Assembly (NCBI RefSeq): GCF_031157355.1 | Contig: NZ_JAVIFT010000001.1 | Coordinates: 744,001 to 808,000 of the forward strand | Source: Hyphomicrobium sp. LHD-15 | GTDB lineage: Bacteria; Pseudomonadota; Alphaproteobacteria; Rhizobiales; Hyphomicrobiaceae | Direction of reading: 5' to 3' | DNA length: 64,000 nucleotides | Shown here: positions 51,539 through 59,639 of the stretch, piece after piece | Numbering within the stretch: position 1 is the stretch's first letter | How the letters are laid out: each line of letters begins with the position of its first letter | Notes under the pieces: model-generated | Database searches by the model: none | Seen by the model: only the letters and a program-made list of their open reading frames with translations | Told to the model about the DNA's origin: nothing | Program-made: the position numbers and the translations under genes

Positions 51539-53593
51539 TCAGAAATCCTGCGAGAGGCCGGCACGGGCGAGGTAGGTGGTGTTGCCCTCGTCCTCGGGGA
51601 TCGACGCCGTAACCGACGCGGTAACAGCGCCCTTGTCCCAGGCCGGCAGACGCAGACCTCCGCCGACCTCGAGCCACTCCTCCGTTGCGGCGATGCCGGG
51701 CACGGTCATCGGGAACCAGTGGCCGAGCGTGGCCGTGACGTCGGGGCTCTTGCCGCCGTCGAGGCGATGGCCCCAGGCGAGCGTCCCCCAGGCCCACGTA
51801 TCGGGTTTGAACGTGTAGCGGGCATCGGCGCCGAAGCGCGCCGTCTCAGCCGTGCTCGTCATCTTCTCGAACGAGGCCGCGAACACACCTTCATCCTCGG
51901 TGTAAGCGTCGAGCGTGTTGCGCGAATAGGTGTAGGACGCGAACGGCGTCAGCTGCAGCGCGCCGAACTGCTCGGTCCAGCCGATACGAGCGATGGCACC
52001 GAAGCCGTCGCTCGATGAGCTGCCATTCGAGAAGCCCGGCCCGGCGCCGTTCCTATAGCCGCGCTCAATGTCGCCATCGAGGAACAGGCTGTTGAGGCCG
52101 GCGAGCCATTGCAGGCCGGTGTCCGGCACGCGTGCGACGAACGCCGAAAGCCCGCCACCGCGCATGTCCGCTTCGCCGTCGTAAATCATCTCGGTTTCGA
52201 CCCGCGCAGCCGATGCCGCGAAGCCGACGACAATGTCGCGCGTGACATCGACCGTGATGCCGAGCGTGCCTGACGTGACCGGATCGGTGTCGTAAGCGCC
52301 GTAGGCGAAGACAGAGTACGGCGTCGAGCGCGAACCTTGTGAGGCGCGGGCCTGCGTGGCGTATTCCTGCATGGTCCCGAGCGTGCCGCCGATGGCGGCG
52401 TTGGCGGTGTGTCCAACAGCGGACTGACCTGCATAAGAACTGGCAAGCTGCTCCGGCGTGGTCAACCCAAGGCAGACCGCCGACTGGCAGCGCGCGATGT
52501 AGACTCGTTCAATCCCGTTCTGATCGAGGGCGCTTCCGACGATGATCGTGCCGTCGGCCGAAATACCGGTCGCGGTCTTCAGCTCCCAGCCGCCGATATC
52601 GATGTTCCTCGCCGCCAGCATGTCCGCTAATGACTGTATGCCCGTCGTCTCAGTCCAGCGGAAAGCCACCCGCGTTGAAGCGAACATCGTACTGCTGGAG
52701 CCAACGACCACTGAACCGTCGGCACTGACGGCCTCGGCGTAGGATATCTGATGGCCCGGGAGAAGACCGATATCCTGCATTCCCGCAGCCTGCGTCCAGC
52801 GAAACGCGTGCTGCTCAATCACGCCTCCAACCACACTCCAGGAGGCGCCGACAATCACGGACCCATCATCATTGACGGCATTTGCGTAACTTTCGCTGTC
52901 ACCCGGGAGGAAACCGATGCCGCGCATGCCGGTGGCCTGTGTCCAATACATCGCTTGCTGGTCGGAGTGATTTATGCTCGACGTGCCGACGATGGTTAGC
53001 CCGTCAGCGGAAACATCCTGGGCAGTGCTGGTGTTGTCGCCGGGCAGAAAGCCGAGCCCCTCGACGCCGGTTGCTTGGGTCCACCTCACGGCTTGCGTGG
53101 TCGGACCGCTGGCATAGCCCGCCACGACACGTCCATCCCCGCTTACGGCCATTCCCATGCTGGTAAAATAACCATACAGCTGACCGCCGGGAGCGAAGGC
53201 CGAACCGGTGTGGAGATCAGTCAGAGCTCCGTCCGCATGGCGCACCATGTGCACTTCCCAACTGCCGATAACGCCACCGCCCACCCAGACGGAGCCGTCA
53301 AAGCTTATGTCTGTTATGATCGTGGAGCGGCTTGGCGTTAGAAGCGGTACCCAGGTGTAGGCCTCGTTCGAATAGGTCCAGCCCTGTGAGAGGGTGGCGC
53401 CGTCGTGGCTGTTGCTGAAAACAACGCTGCCGTCACCACTGATGCCGATGTCTGCGGTCCACTGTGGGCGGTAAGGATCGCTGCCGATTTGCTCGAAGCC
53501 GTCGGTGGCGCGCGCCGGGGACGGGAAGGCGAGCGCGACGGATGCCGTCGTGGCGAGTAGTGCTGCTTTCAGTGTCGAACTTGCCCGGATCAC
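51539..53593 (-). CDS. HAF-repeat autotransporter
   Basis: A 684-residue surface protein. A signal peptide ends at about SPARA (residue 29). The passenger (30-360) is built of HAF repeats of about 36-50 residues with the pattern AFRWTQATGM-x-x-LG-x-LPG-x-x-x-S-x-A-x-AVSADGSVVVG. Four clear copies start at residues 168, 214, 263 and 309, and degenerate ones precede them. A passenger made of such repeats should form a beta-propeller- or solenoid-like surface. Residues about 430-684 form an autotransporter beta-barrel (YSVFAYGAYDTDP, LQLTPFASYTYSRNTLDAY) ending RAGLSQDF with the terminal Phe. No protease site was recognised. It is probably a type Va secreted adhesin, but ligand and role are unknown. 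Confidence 0.85.
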   Translation of the reverse strand: MIRASSTLKAALLATTASVALAFPSPARATDGFEQIGSDPYRPQWTADIGISGDGSVVFSNSHDGATLSQGWTYSNEAYTWVPLLTPSRSTIITDISFDGSVWVGGGVIGSWEVHMVRHADGALTDLHTGSAFAPGGQLYGYFTSMGMAVSGDGRVVAGYASGPTTQAVRWTQATGVEGLGFLPGDNTSTAQDVSADGLTIVGTSSINHSDQQAMYWTQATGMRGIGFLPGDSESYANAVNDDGSVIVGASWSVVGGVIEQHAFRWTQAAGMQDIGLLPGHQISYAEAVSADGSVVVGSSSTMFASTRVAFRWTETTGIQSLADMLAARNIDIGGWELKTATGISADGTIIVGSALDQNGIERVYIARCQSAVCLGLTTPEQLASSYAGQSAVGHTANAAIGGTLGTMQEYATQARASQGSRSTPYSVFAYGAYDTDPVTSGTLGITVDVTRDIVVGFAASAARVETEMIYDGEADMRGGGLSAFVARVPDTGLQWLAGLNSLFLDGDIERGYRNGAGPGFSNGSSSSDGFGAIARIGWTEQFGALQLTPFASYTYSRNTLDAYTEDEGVFAASFEKMTSTAETARFGADARYTFKPDTWAWGTLAWGHRLDGGKSPDVTATLGHWFPMTVPGIAATEEWLEVGGGLRLPAWDKGAVTASVTASIPEDEGNTTYLARAGLSQDF
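52544..53092 (-). repeat. DNA encoding four HAF repeats
   Basis: These are the coding units for residues about 168-350 of the autotransporter. Copies two and three are the closest in protein sequence (AMYWTQATGM and AFRWTQAAGM, each followed by IGxLPG and an Ala-Val then DGSV segment). The spacing between copies varies (46, 49 and 46 residues). Confidence 0.65.
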
Positions 53594-53878
53594 GCGTCCC
53601 CCGCGAAAAAGCGTCTGCCGCCTTCAGACGGGCGGGCCGAATCGAACAGTACTATCGTGTACGGATAAACAGATGTCGTCTCATTGCGCGCAATCTTTGG
53701 ACGGGCGTCCTAGGCGGCAAATAATATTCAGTTGCGATTTGGTCTCACTTCCTTGTGGCCCGCGCAGCGCCTTGGGCTCGCTTTTGGCCTTGCCGGATCA
53801 ATGCCGCGCATTGCACGGATGCTGATTCCGCCGGCCCACGAGCTGAAGCTCATAACGGGTCAGGAGCGGGAGGAAATC

Positions 53879-54232
53879 TCAGTCTTTGTCTGCTGCCGGG
53901 TTGCGGCCGAGAACGACGCGGGTGCGCGTCGTGATGGCGACCCGCACATCGTCGGGTTGCTCGGACACCGCGACGGTGATCGCGCGCAGCGAATGGCGCG
54001 TCTCGTGCAACTGATCGACGAGTCTCATGATGACGGGCAGGCTCTCCTGCTCGCACCCCATGCCGTAGTGGAGATCGCAGACGAGCGCGACACGCGCTTC
54101 GTCGAGTTCGTCGAACAGAAAACCGCTGGCGTCACGCTGGGGCGCGATCAGGCCCAGTTCGATCCAATGGTGCAGAACCTCTGCCTTGAGGCGCTTCATA
54201 CGCGCGATGAGCTGCTGTTCGCTGATCATCAT
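53879..54232 (-). CDS. cbpM: Chaperone modulator CbpM
   Basis: A 117-residue MerR-helix-like protein that binds and inhibits the DnaJ homologue CbpA. It starts MMISEQQLIARMKRLKAEVLHHWIELGLIAPQRD in outline, which is the winged-helix recognition region of the family, and continues ARVALVCDLHYGMGCEQESLPVIMRLVDQLH. The start at 54232 follows CGGAG and overlaps the cbpA stop by four bases, so the two are translationally coupled. The frame extends to 54280, but that part lies inside cbpA. Confidence 0.92.
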   Translation of the reverse strand: MMISEQQLIARMKRLKAEVLHHWIELGLIAPQRDASGFLFDELDEARVALVCDLHYGMGCEQESLPVIMRLVDQLHETRHSLRAITVAVSEQPDDVRVAITTRTRVVLGRNPAADKD

Positions 54233-55179
54233 CGATCTCCGCGTTCTTGACGAGGATTCTGGGGGTGCTTCGCCTCCCAATCCGCCATGAAGGCGGCAAG
54301 CTCGTCGTCGGCATTCTCCGGCGGTACAATCTCAAGCTCGATCAAGTGATCGCCCCTGGCGCCGGCTTTGTCGCGCACGACGCCCTTCCCGCGCAGGCGC
54401 AGCGTCGTCTTGTTCTTGGCACCCTTGGGTACCTTCACGTCCACCGCGCCATCAACGGTTTCCGCCCGCACACGCGCGCCGTTCAGTGCTTCTCCGAGCG
54501 TGATCGGCACGACGGAATGGATATCGTGGCCGTCGCGGCGGAACGTACCATGCGGAAGAATGTGAACCTCGACGTAGGCGTCTCCGGATGGCTGGCCAGC
54601 AGCACCCGGCAATCCCTGGCCCTTGAGGCGAAGCACCTGCCCTTCACGAAAGCCAGCCGGGATCTCGATGTCGAGCGTCTTGCCGTCCGGCATCGCCACG
54701 GTCTTGCGGGCGCCGTTCACGGCATCGAGAAAGTCGACCGGTAGCGTGTAGCGGACGTCGGCTCCGGGTCCTGTGCCGCCCGGTCTACCGCCGCGAAAGT
54801 GCTGCTCCCCCCGATTGCGGAACAGATCGGCGAACAAATCCTCCGCGTCGAACGCGCTCTCGGCGCTGGATTGAGGACCGGCTTGCGGACGCCGCCCATA
54901 GCGCATGTTGGGATCGGCCTCTGCGTACTCGCGATAGAAGCGGCGCTCGGGCATTTCAGCGCCGCTCTCGTCGATCTCGCCGGCGTCGAACCGCTTGCGC
55001 TTATCAGGATCGCCGAGAATGTCGTTGGCCGCTGAAATTTCCTTGAACCGCCGCTCGGCCTCGGTATTGCCCGGGTTCAAATCGGGATGCGTTTCCTTGG
55101 CGAGCTTTCGATAGGCTTTGCGGATATCGTCCTGTGAGGCGTTCTTTTCGACACCCAACACCTTGTACGGGTCTGCCAT
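54229..55179 (-). CDS. cbpA: DnaJ-family co-chaperone CbpA
   Basis: A 316-residue J-domain protein that recruits DnaK; CbpA homologues also bind DNA in starved cells. The J domain (1-68) has DPYKVLGVEKNASQDDIRKAYRKLAKETHPDLNPG with the HPD motif. A Gly/Arg-rich linker (AEDLFADLFRNRG) and two DnaJ C-terminal beta domains (RYTLPVDFLDAVNG, GQVLRLKGQGLPG, VPITLGEALNGARVRAETVDG) follow. The Cys-rich zinc finger of DnaJ itself is absent, which marks CbpA. The start at 55179 gives MADPYKVLGV. It is co-transcribed with cbpM. Confidence 0.96.
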   Translation of the reverse strand: MADPYKVLGVEKNASQDDIRKAYRKLAKETHPDLNPGNTEAERRFKEISAANDILGDPDKRKRFDAGEIDESGAEMPERRFYREYAEADPNMRYGRRPQAGPQSSAESAFDAEDLFADLFRNRGEQHFRGGRPGGTGPGADVRYTLPVDFLDAVNGARKTVAMPDGKTLDIEIPAGFREGQVLRLKGQGLPGAAGQPSGDAYVEVHILPHGTFRRDGHDIHSVVPITLGEALNGARVRAETVDGAVDVKVPKGAKNKTTLRLRGKGVVRDKAGARGDHLIELEIVPPENADDELAAFMADWEAKHPQNPRQERGDR

Positions 55180-55398
55180 GGCGGCCTCGTTCTTGCCGTG
55201 CCTGGCTGAAATACTAGCCTCTTTGCGCATAAACACGCACGCGGGAGCGTCGTGGAACGGTAAATGAGCTGCTGCTTTGGCGGGCAAAGCCCTATCTTCG
55301 GGCCACCTGCGCGGCTTGTCCTTGACTTCGATCCGCAAACATGGTGGCCGAAAGGCGAGATCCAACCAACTTGACACTCCGGGTTGAAATCGCACGCC

Positions 55399-56013
55399 AT
55401 GGCAACGGACAATACGCAGAACCGACCTAAAGGTGCAGGGAAAGACGACCGCGACCTGGTCGTGCGCGTGCGTCACATGCATCGGCGCGACCTCAACCGC
55501 GTATGGGAATTCCTGAAGCTGGTGTTTCGCGACGTCAACCGCGAGACGGTCGAATACCAGCGGCCGCGATCCAAGAAGCGCTTTCTCGAAATCTACGAGG
55601 AAGAGGGTGTCGAGCAGCTGGTGTTCGAAACCAGTGTCGAGGGCAAGCAGCAGCTCGTCGGCTACGCGGAGTATGCCTATGAGATCGTGGGATCCGACAG
55701 CTGGATGAACCACCGCTACTTCGAGAAGCGGGACATGCGGCCGCTCTTCGTCGACGAAATCGCGGTGCATCCCGACTATCACGGGATGGGCATCGCCTCG
55801 TACATGTTCGAGCAGATCGAGCACGCGGCGCGACTGCGCGGCTGCACGCACATCGTGCTGGAGGTTGCCGAGAACAACGAGGAGGCGCTGCGCTTCTACC
55901 GCAACCGCAACTTCCAAAAGCTCGATGCAGCGATTTTCCTGTCGCGCAAGCTCGAGACGGGCGGCGATCTCTTGACGCCACGCACGCTCAAAAGGCGCTC
56001 GCGAAGCAAGTGA
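55399..56013 (+). CDS. GNAT-family N-acetyltransferase
   Basis: A 204-residue acetyl-CoA-dependent acyltransferase. The acetyl-CoA site is VDEIAVHPDYHGMGIASYMFEQIEHAARLRG (the R/Q-x-x-G-x-G/A loop, here YHGMGIA). IVLEVAENNEEALRFYRNRNFQKL is the conserved last helix-strand with Asn and Tyr. The basic C-terminus (RTLKRRSRSK) suggests nucleic acid or ribosome contact. ATG at 55399 is preferred over TTG at 55384. Substrate unknown. It is divergent from cbpA across about 220 bp. Confidence 0.93.
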   Translation: MATDNTQNRPKGAGKDDRDLVVRVRHMHRRDLNRVWEFLKLVFRDVNRETVEYQRPRSKKRFLEIYEEEGVEQLVFETSVEGKQQLVGYAEYAYEIVGSDSWMNHRYFEKRDMRPLFVDEIAVHPDYHGMGIASYMFEQIEHAARLRGCTHIVLEVAENNEEALRFYRNRNFQKLDAAIFLSRKLETGGDLLTPRTLKRRSRSK

Positions 56014-56068
56014 GCGGCAGCGCGCCGGGGCTCGCGACCTCGCGCCAAGCGGCCGGATCGGCCTTCAC

Positions 56069-57691
56069 TCAACTGTGCAAGCCGGGCGCCTCGTAGCCGT
56101 TGCGGGCGACATATTCCGTATAACCGCCGCCGTAGGTATGGATGCCCTCCGGCGTCAACTCCAGGACGCGATTGGAGAGCGCGGCCAGGAAGTGGCGGTC
56201 GTGCGAAACGAACAGCATGGCGCCTTCGTAATCGCTCAGCGCCTTGATCAGCATTTCCTTGGTCGCGAGATCCAAGTGGTTGGTCGGCTCGTCGAGCACC
56301 AGGAAGTTCGGCGGATCGAACAGCATCTGAGCCATCACGAGACGCGCCTTCTCGCCGCCCGAAAGCACACGGCAGCGCTTCTCGACGTCATCGCCCGAGA
56401 AACCGAAGCAGCCGGCCAGCGCCCGCAGCGAGCCCTGCCCTGCCTGAGGAAATGAGTCCTCCAGCGACTGGAACACCGTGCGCTCGCCTTCCAGAATGTC
56501 CATGGCGTGCTGGGCGAAGTAGCCCATCTTGACGCTGGCACCGAGCGAGACGGTGCCGTCATCGGGTGTAGTTGCGCCGGCGATAAGCTTCAGAAGCGTC
56601 GACTTGCCGGCGCCGTTGACGCCCATCACGCACCAGCGCTCCTTGCGGCGTACCTGGAAATCGAGGCCTTCGTAGATCGGCCGGCTGCCGTAGCTCTTGT
56701 GTACGTTCTTGAGGCTCGCGACGTCCTCGCCGGAGCGGGGCGCGGACGGGAATTCGAACACGATGGTCTGGCGGCGCTTCGGCGGCTCGACGCGCTCGAT
56801 CTTCTCCAGGTTCTTGACGCGGCTCTGCACCTGGGCCGCGTGCGAGGCGCGGGCCTTGAAGCGCTCTATGAAGCGCAGCTCCTTGGCGAGCATCGCCTGC
56901 TGGCGGTCGAACTGGGCCTGCTGCTGCTTCTCGGCGAGCGCGCGCTGCTCGACATAGAATTCGTAGCCGCCGGAATAGGTCGTCAGCGTACCGCCGTCGA
57001 TCTCGACGATCCTCTTGACGATGCGGTCCATGAACTCGCGATCGTGCGACGTCATCAGCAATGCGCCTTCGTAGCCCTTCAGGAACTCTTCGAGCCAGAT
57101 CAGGCTTTCGAGGTCCAAATGGTTGCTTGGCTCGTCGAGCAGCATCACGTCGGGACGCATGAGGAGAATGCGGGCCAAAGCCACGCGCATCTTCCAGCCG
57201 CCGGACAACGCGCCGACATCGCCGTCCATCATCTCCTGGCTGAAGGCGAGCCCGGCCAAAACCTCGCGAGCCCGGCCCTCGAGCGCGTAGCCGCCCAGTT
57301 CCTCGAAGCGGCCCTGTACCTCGCCGTAGCGGGCGATGATGTCTTCCATCTCGTCGGCACGATCGGGGTCGGCCATGGCGGCCTCGAGCTCCGCCAGCTC
57401 GGCTGCAACCTCGCTCACCGGCCCGGCACCGTCCATCACCTCGGAGACGGCACTGCGGCCCGACATCTCGCCGACGTCCTGGCTGAAATAGCCGATGGTG
57501 ATGCCGCGATCGGTCGACACCTGGCCCTCGTCGGGTTGCTCCTGGCCGGTAATCAGTCGGAAGAGCGTCGTCTTTCCGGCGCCGTTCGGGCCGACGAGGC
57601 CGACCTTCTCGCCCTTGTTCAGCGCCGCTGACGCCTCGATGAAGACGATCTGGTGGCCGTTCTGCTTGCTGATGTTGTCGAGGCGGATCAT
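56069..57691 (-). CDS. ABC-F family ATPase
   Basis: A 540-residue cytoplasmic protein with two ABC ATPase domains and no membrane part, the ABC-F class of ribosome-acting translation factors. Domain 1 has Walker A GPNGAGKTT and signature LSGGWKMRVALARILL, Walker B VMLLDEPSNHLD. A charged linker (EQRALAEKQQQAQFDRQQAML) is the P-site tRNA interaction motif region. Domain 2 has GVNGAGKSTLLK, LSGGEKARLVMAQML and FLVLDEPTNHLD. Length and the linker resemble YbiT/EttA-like housekeeping members more than resistance proteins. The start at 57691 gives MIRLDNISKQ with a weak ribosome binding site. Confidence 0.95.
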   Translation of the reverse strand: MIRLDNISKQNGHQIVFIEASAALNKGEKVGLVGPNGAGKTTLFRLITGQEQPDEGQVSTDRGITIGYFSQDVGEMSGRSAVSEVMDGAGPVSEVAAELAELEAAMADPDRADEMEDIIARYGEVQGRFEELGGYALEGRAREVLAGLAFSQEMMDGDVGALSGGWKMRVALARILLMRPDVMLLDEPSNHLDLESLIWLEEFLKGYEGALLMTSHDREFMDRIVKRIVEIDGGTLTTYSGGYEFYVEQRALAEKQQQAQFDRQQAMLAKELRFIERFKARASHAAQVQSRVKNLEKIERVEPPKRRQTIVFEFPSAPRSGEDVASLKNVHKSYGSRPIYEGLDFQVRRKERWCVMGVNGAGKSTLLKLIAGATTPDDGTVSLGASVKMGYFAQHAMDILEGERTVFQSLEDSFPQAGQGSLRALAGCFGFSGDDVEKRCRVLSGGEKARLVMAQMLFDPPNFLVLDEPTNHLDLATKEMLIKALSDYEGAMLFVSHDRHFLAALSNRVLELTPEGIHTYGGGYTEYVARNGYEAPGLHS

Positions 57692-57930
57692 AGGCGTGGC
57701 TATCTCGGCGCGGTGCTGGATCGAATGCGCCGGTCTTATGCCACAAGTGGGCCTATGGGAAAGCGCGTTCGTTGCCGCGCTCTGCCGCACATCGGCCCTT
57801 CCTGACCGGGTGCAACACGACATATCTCCGACGTTTTCGGACGCTCTTCTTTACCCGGCGCCCAGTTTTCCGGAAGCATTCTAAGGGAACGTTAGAGGCT
57901 TTTCGGGTATTGTTGCGGGCGCGGGACGCA

Positions 57931-59061
57931 ATGAAGGCACTCTTTTCGGCGATGGCGACAGGAATGGCCATAAAACGAAGAGAAGAACCCATCCCGGCCC
58001 TCTCGGCGGGCCTATCACACGTGATGATGACGGGACTTATCCTGTTCGCCGCGTTCCCCGGCGCGCGTCCGCTCGACCAAGTGCAGCGCTATCCTGCCAT
58101 TAAAGTTGCTCATACGCACGAGGCGTCCGACACTTCGGCCTCTGATGGCACCGGTTCCGCGACACCTCCAACCCAGGCCGTGACTGCCGAGCCGGTCAAG
58201 GAGGAATGGCCGGAGGCGGACGTCGCGCAGGCACGCGAACAATGCATGCATCTGCTTTCCAGCGTTGCCGTCGAATTCGAAATGCTCGAGCCGGTCAAAA
58301 AAGGCGAGTGCGGACTTCCGGCCCCCATCCTTCTCAAAAGCGTCGGATCGGCGCCCGAGGTCGTGTTCGATCCACCAGTTCAGGTGAACTGCCCGATGGC
58401 CGTTGCGCTCGGCAAATGGGTGAAGTCGACGCTGCAGCCCACGGCGGAAGCGCGCTTCAAATCCCAGGTCGTGCGCGTCGTCGGCTCTTACGGCTATTCG
58501 TGCCGCAACATCTACAATCTTCCCAACGCAAAGCTCAGCCAGCATGCGCTGGCCAACGCGATCGATATCGGCGGCTTCGCTCTCGAAAACGGGCGGACCA
58601 TCAGAGTTCTCCGGGGCTGGGGACTGACGGAGCGGGACATCATCGCCCAGGCCAAAGCCAAGGCGAAGGCACAAGCCGAGGCGAAAGCCAAAGCGAAGGC
58701 CGGCGGAAAGGGCAAGACGGAAATCGCGCAGAAGGACGTCAAGGAAGAGCCAGCCGGCGACAAAGGCGAAGCCGACGGAGCGCGCGTCAAGAAGGCCGGC
58801 GCTGCGGTGACTCAAGCCTCTCTCTCGCTTCCCTCGGCGAAGCTGCCGAAAGGAAAGAAAGACGTGCCGCAAACCGACGCGGCGGCGGCGCAACCCGCGG
58901 ATCCTCAGAAACCAACCAAAGAGGCGCTGTTCCTACGGGCCATTCACGAGGGCGCCTGCAAAGAGTTCGGGACGGTGCTGGGCCCGGAGGCCAACGACCC
59001 GCACCGCAACCACTTCCACCTGGACCTCATTCCGCGCCGCGGCCGCGGCTATTGCGAATGA
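57931..59061 (+). CDS. Extensin-like family protein with a Lys/Ala-rich insert
   Basis: A 376-residue envelope protein. An N-terminal hydrophobic segment (HVMMTGLILFAAFPG) is followed by an acidic linker and an extensin-like domain with cysteines (CGLPAPILLKSV, VNCPMAVALGKW, GYSCRNIYN). The LSQHALANAIDIGGF motif resembles a D-Ala-D-Ala metallopeptidase zinc site, and HRNHFHLDL near the end supplies the second His pair. Between these two motifs lies a 110-residue insertion of AKAKAQAEAKAK type and charged sequence that most family members lack or have in shorter form. Peptidoglycan hydrolysis is plausible but unproven. ATG at 57931 is chosen; the frame is open from 57772. Confidence 0.85.
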   Translation: MKALFSAMATGMAIKRREEPIPALSAGLSHVMMTGLILFAAFPGARPLDQVQRYPAIKVAHTHEASDTSASDGTGSATPPTQAVTAEPVKEEWPEADVAQAREQCMHLLSSVAVEFEMLEPVKKGECGLPAPILLKSVGSAPEVVFDPPVQVNCPMAVALGKWVKSTLQPTAEARFKSQVVRVVGSYGYSCRNIYNLPNAKLSQHALANAIDIGGFALENGRTIRVLRGWGLTERDIIAQAKAKAKAQAEAKAKAKAGGKGKTEIAQKDVKEEPAGDKGEADGARVKKAGAAVTQASLSLPSAKLPKGKKDVPQTDAAAAQPADPQKPTKEALFLRAIHEGACKEFGTVLGPEANDPHRNHFHLDLIPRRGRGYCE

Positions 59062-59113
59062 CAGCTGGGTGAACCGGCGAGTTTCGCTGACCTGGACGAC
59101 GGCGGCTGGCTAG

Positions 59114-59326
59114 CTAGCCCTGGCGGCGCTTGCGGGCCCAATAGATCGCGAACACGGCAATCCAGAACAAGAGCGCGGCGACGTCCATCAACGTCGACAG
59201 TTCGCGCAAGCCCCGGTGCCACGGCTGATCCGGTGGGCCCACCAGCGTCAGCACGCTCGCGATCACGCCGATTAAAAGGCAAAGCCCCACACCGACCCAA
59301 GCAATTCTTACGGCGCGCCTCGTCAT
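59114..59326 (-). CDS. Small two-helix membrane protein, function unknown
   Basis: A 70-residue protein with two membrane helices (about 7-28 WVGVGLCLLIGVIASVLTLV and 46-64 AALLFWIAVFAIYWA), a short polar loop with PPDQPWHRG and a basic C-terminus (RKRRQG), giving the C-terminus inside. The start at 59326 has GGGAGG ten bases upstream; the frame is open to 59374 but lacks a ribosome binding site there. No family recognised. It is convergent with the extensin-like gene. Confidence 0.6.
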   Translation of the reverse strand: MTRRAVRIAWVGVGLCLLIGVIASVLTLVGPPDQPWHRGLRELSTLMDVAALLFWIAVFAIYWARKRRQG

Positions 59327-59639
59327 GGGCAAAGGGCCTCCCGGCAGGTTCTCCAGAACGACGTCAGACGGCATAAGTTTATCACAATCGGGCCGCCGGC
59401 GGAATCATCCTGGACCGCATGTCTCTCTCCTCGGTGGCGAAGTCCGGGCCTTGGCGGCGAAGTCCGGGCGCCTACGGAATGTTTGGCTAAGATCCGGCAA
59501 GAACGCCCTACCCAATCTATCCGCAGTTAGCGCGCGTGCCCGGTCCGGAGCCTTGTTCCGCCCCAAATCCGCCTGCTCAAATCTCGACACACTCAGTGCT
59601 GCGATAGAGCAGAGCGTTGAGACCAAGTCGGGAGCACAT
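59327..59639. other. Divergent region upstream of creD with a 20-bp tandem duplication
   Basis: 313 bases without a gene. GGTGGCGAAGTCCGGGC (59433-59449) and GGCGGCGAAGTCCGGGC (59453-59469) form a direct repeat with a 20-base period and one difference. They could be paired response-regulator sites for creD, but no CreB consensus was recognised. Confidence 0.5.

Noticed and set aside
53594-53878. Open frames in the gap between the autotransporter and cbpM
   Set aside because: No ribosome binding site, motif or codon preference; treated as promoter region.
58650-58710. Purine-rich repeats as a tandem repeat element
   Set aside because: They are codon repeats for the Lys/Ala segment of the extensin-like protein.
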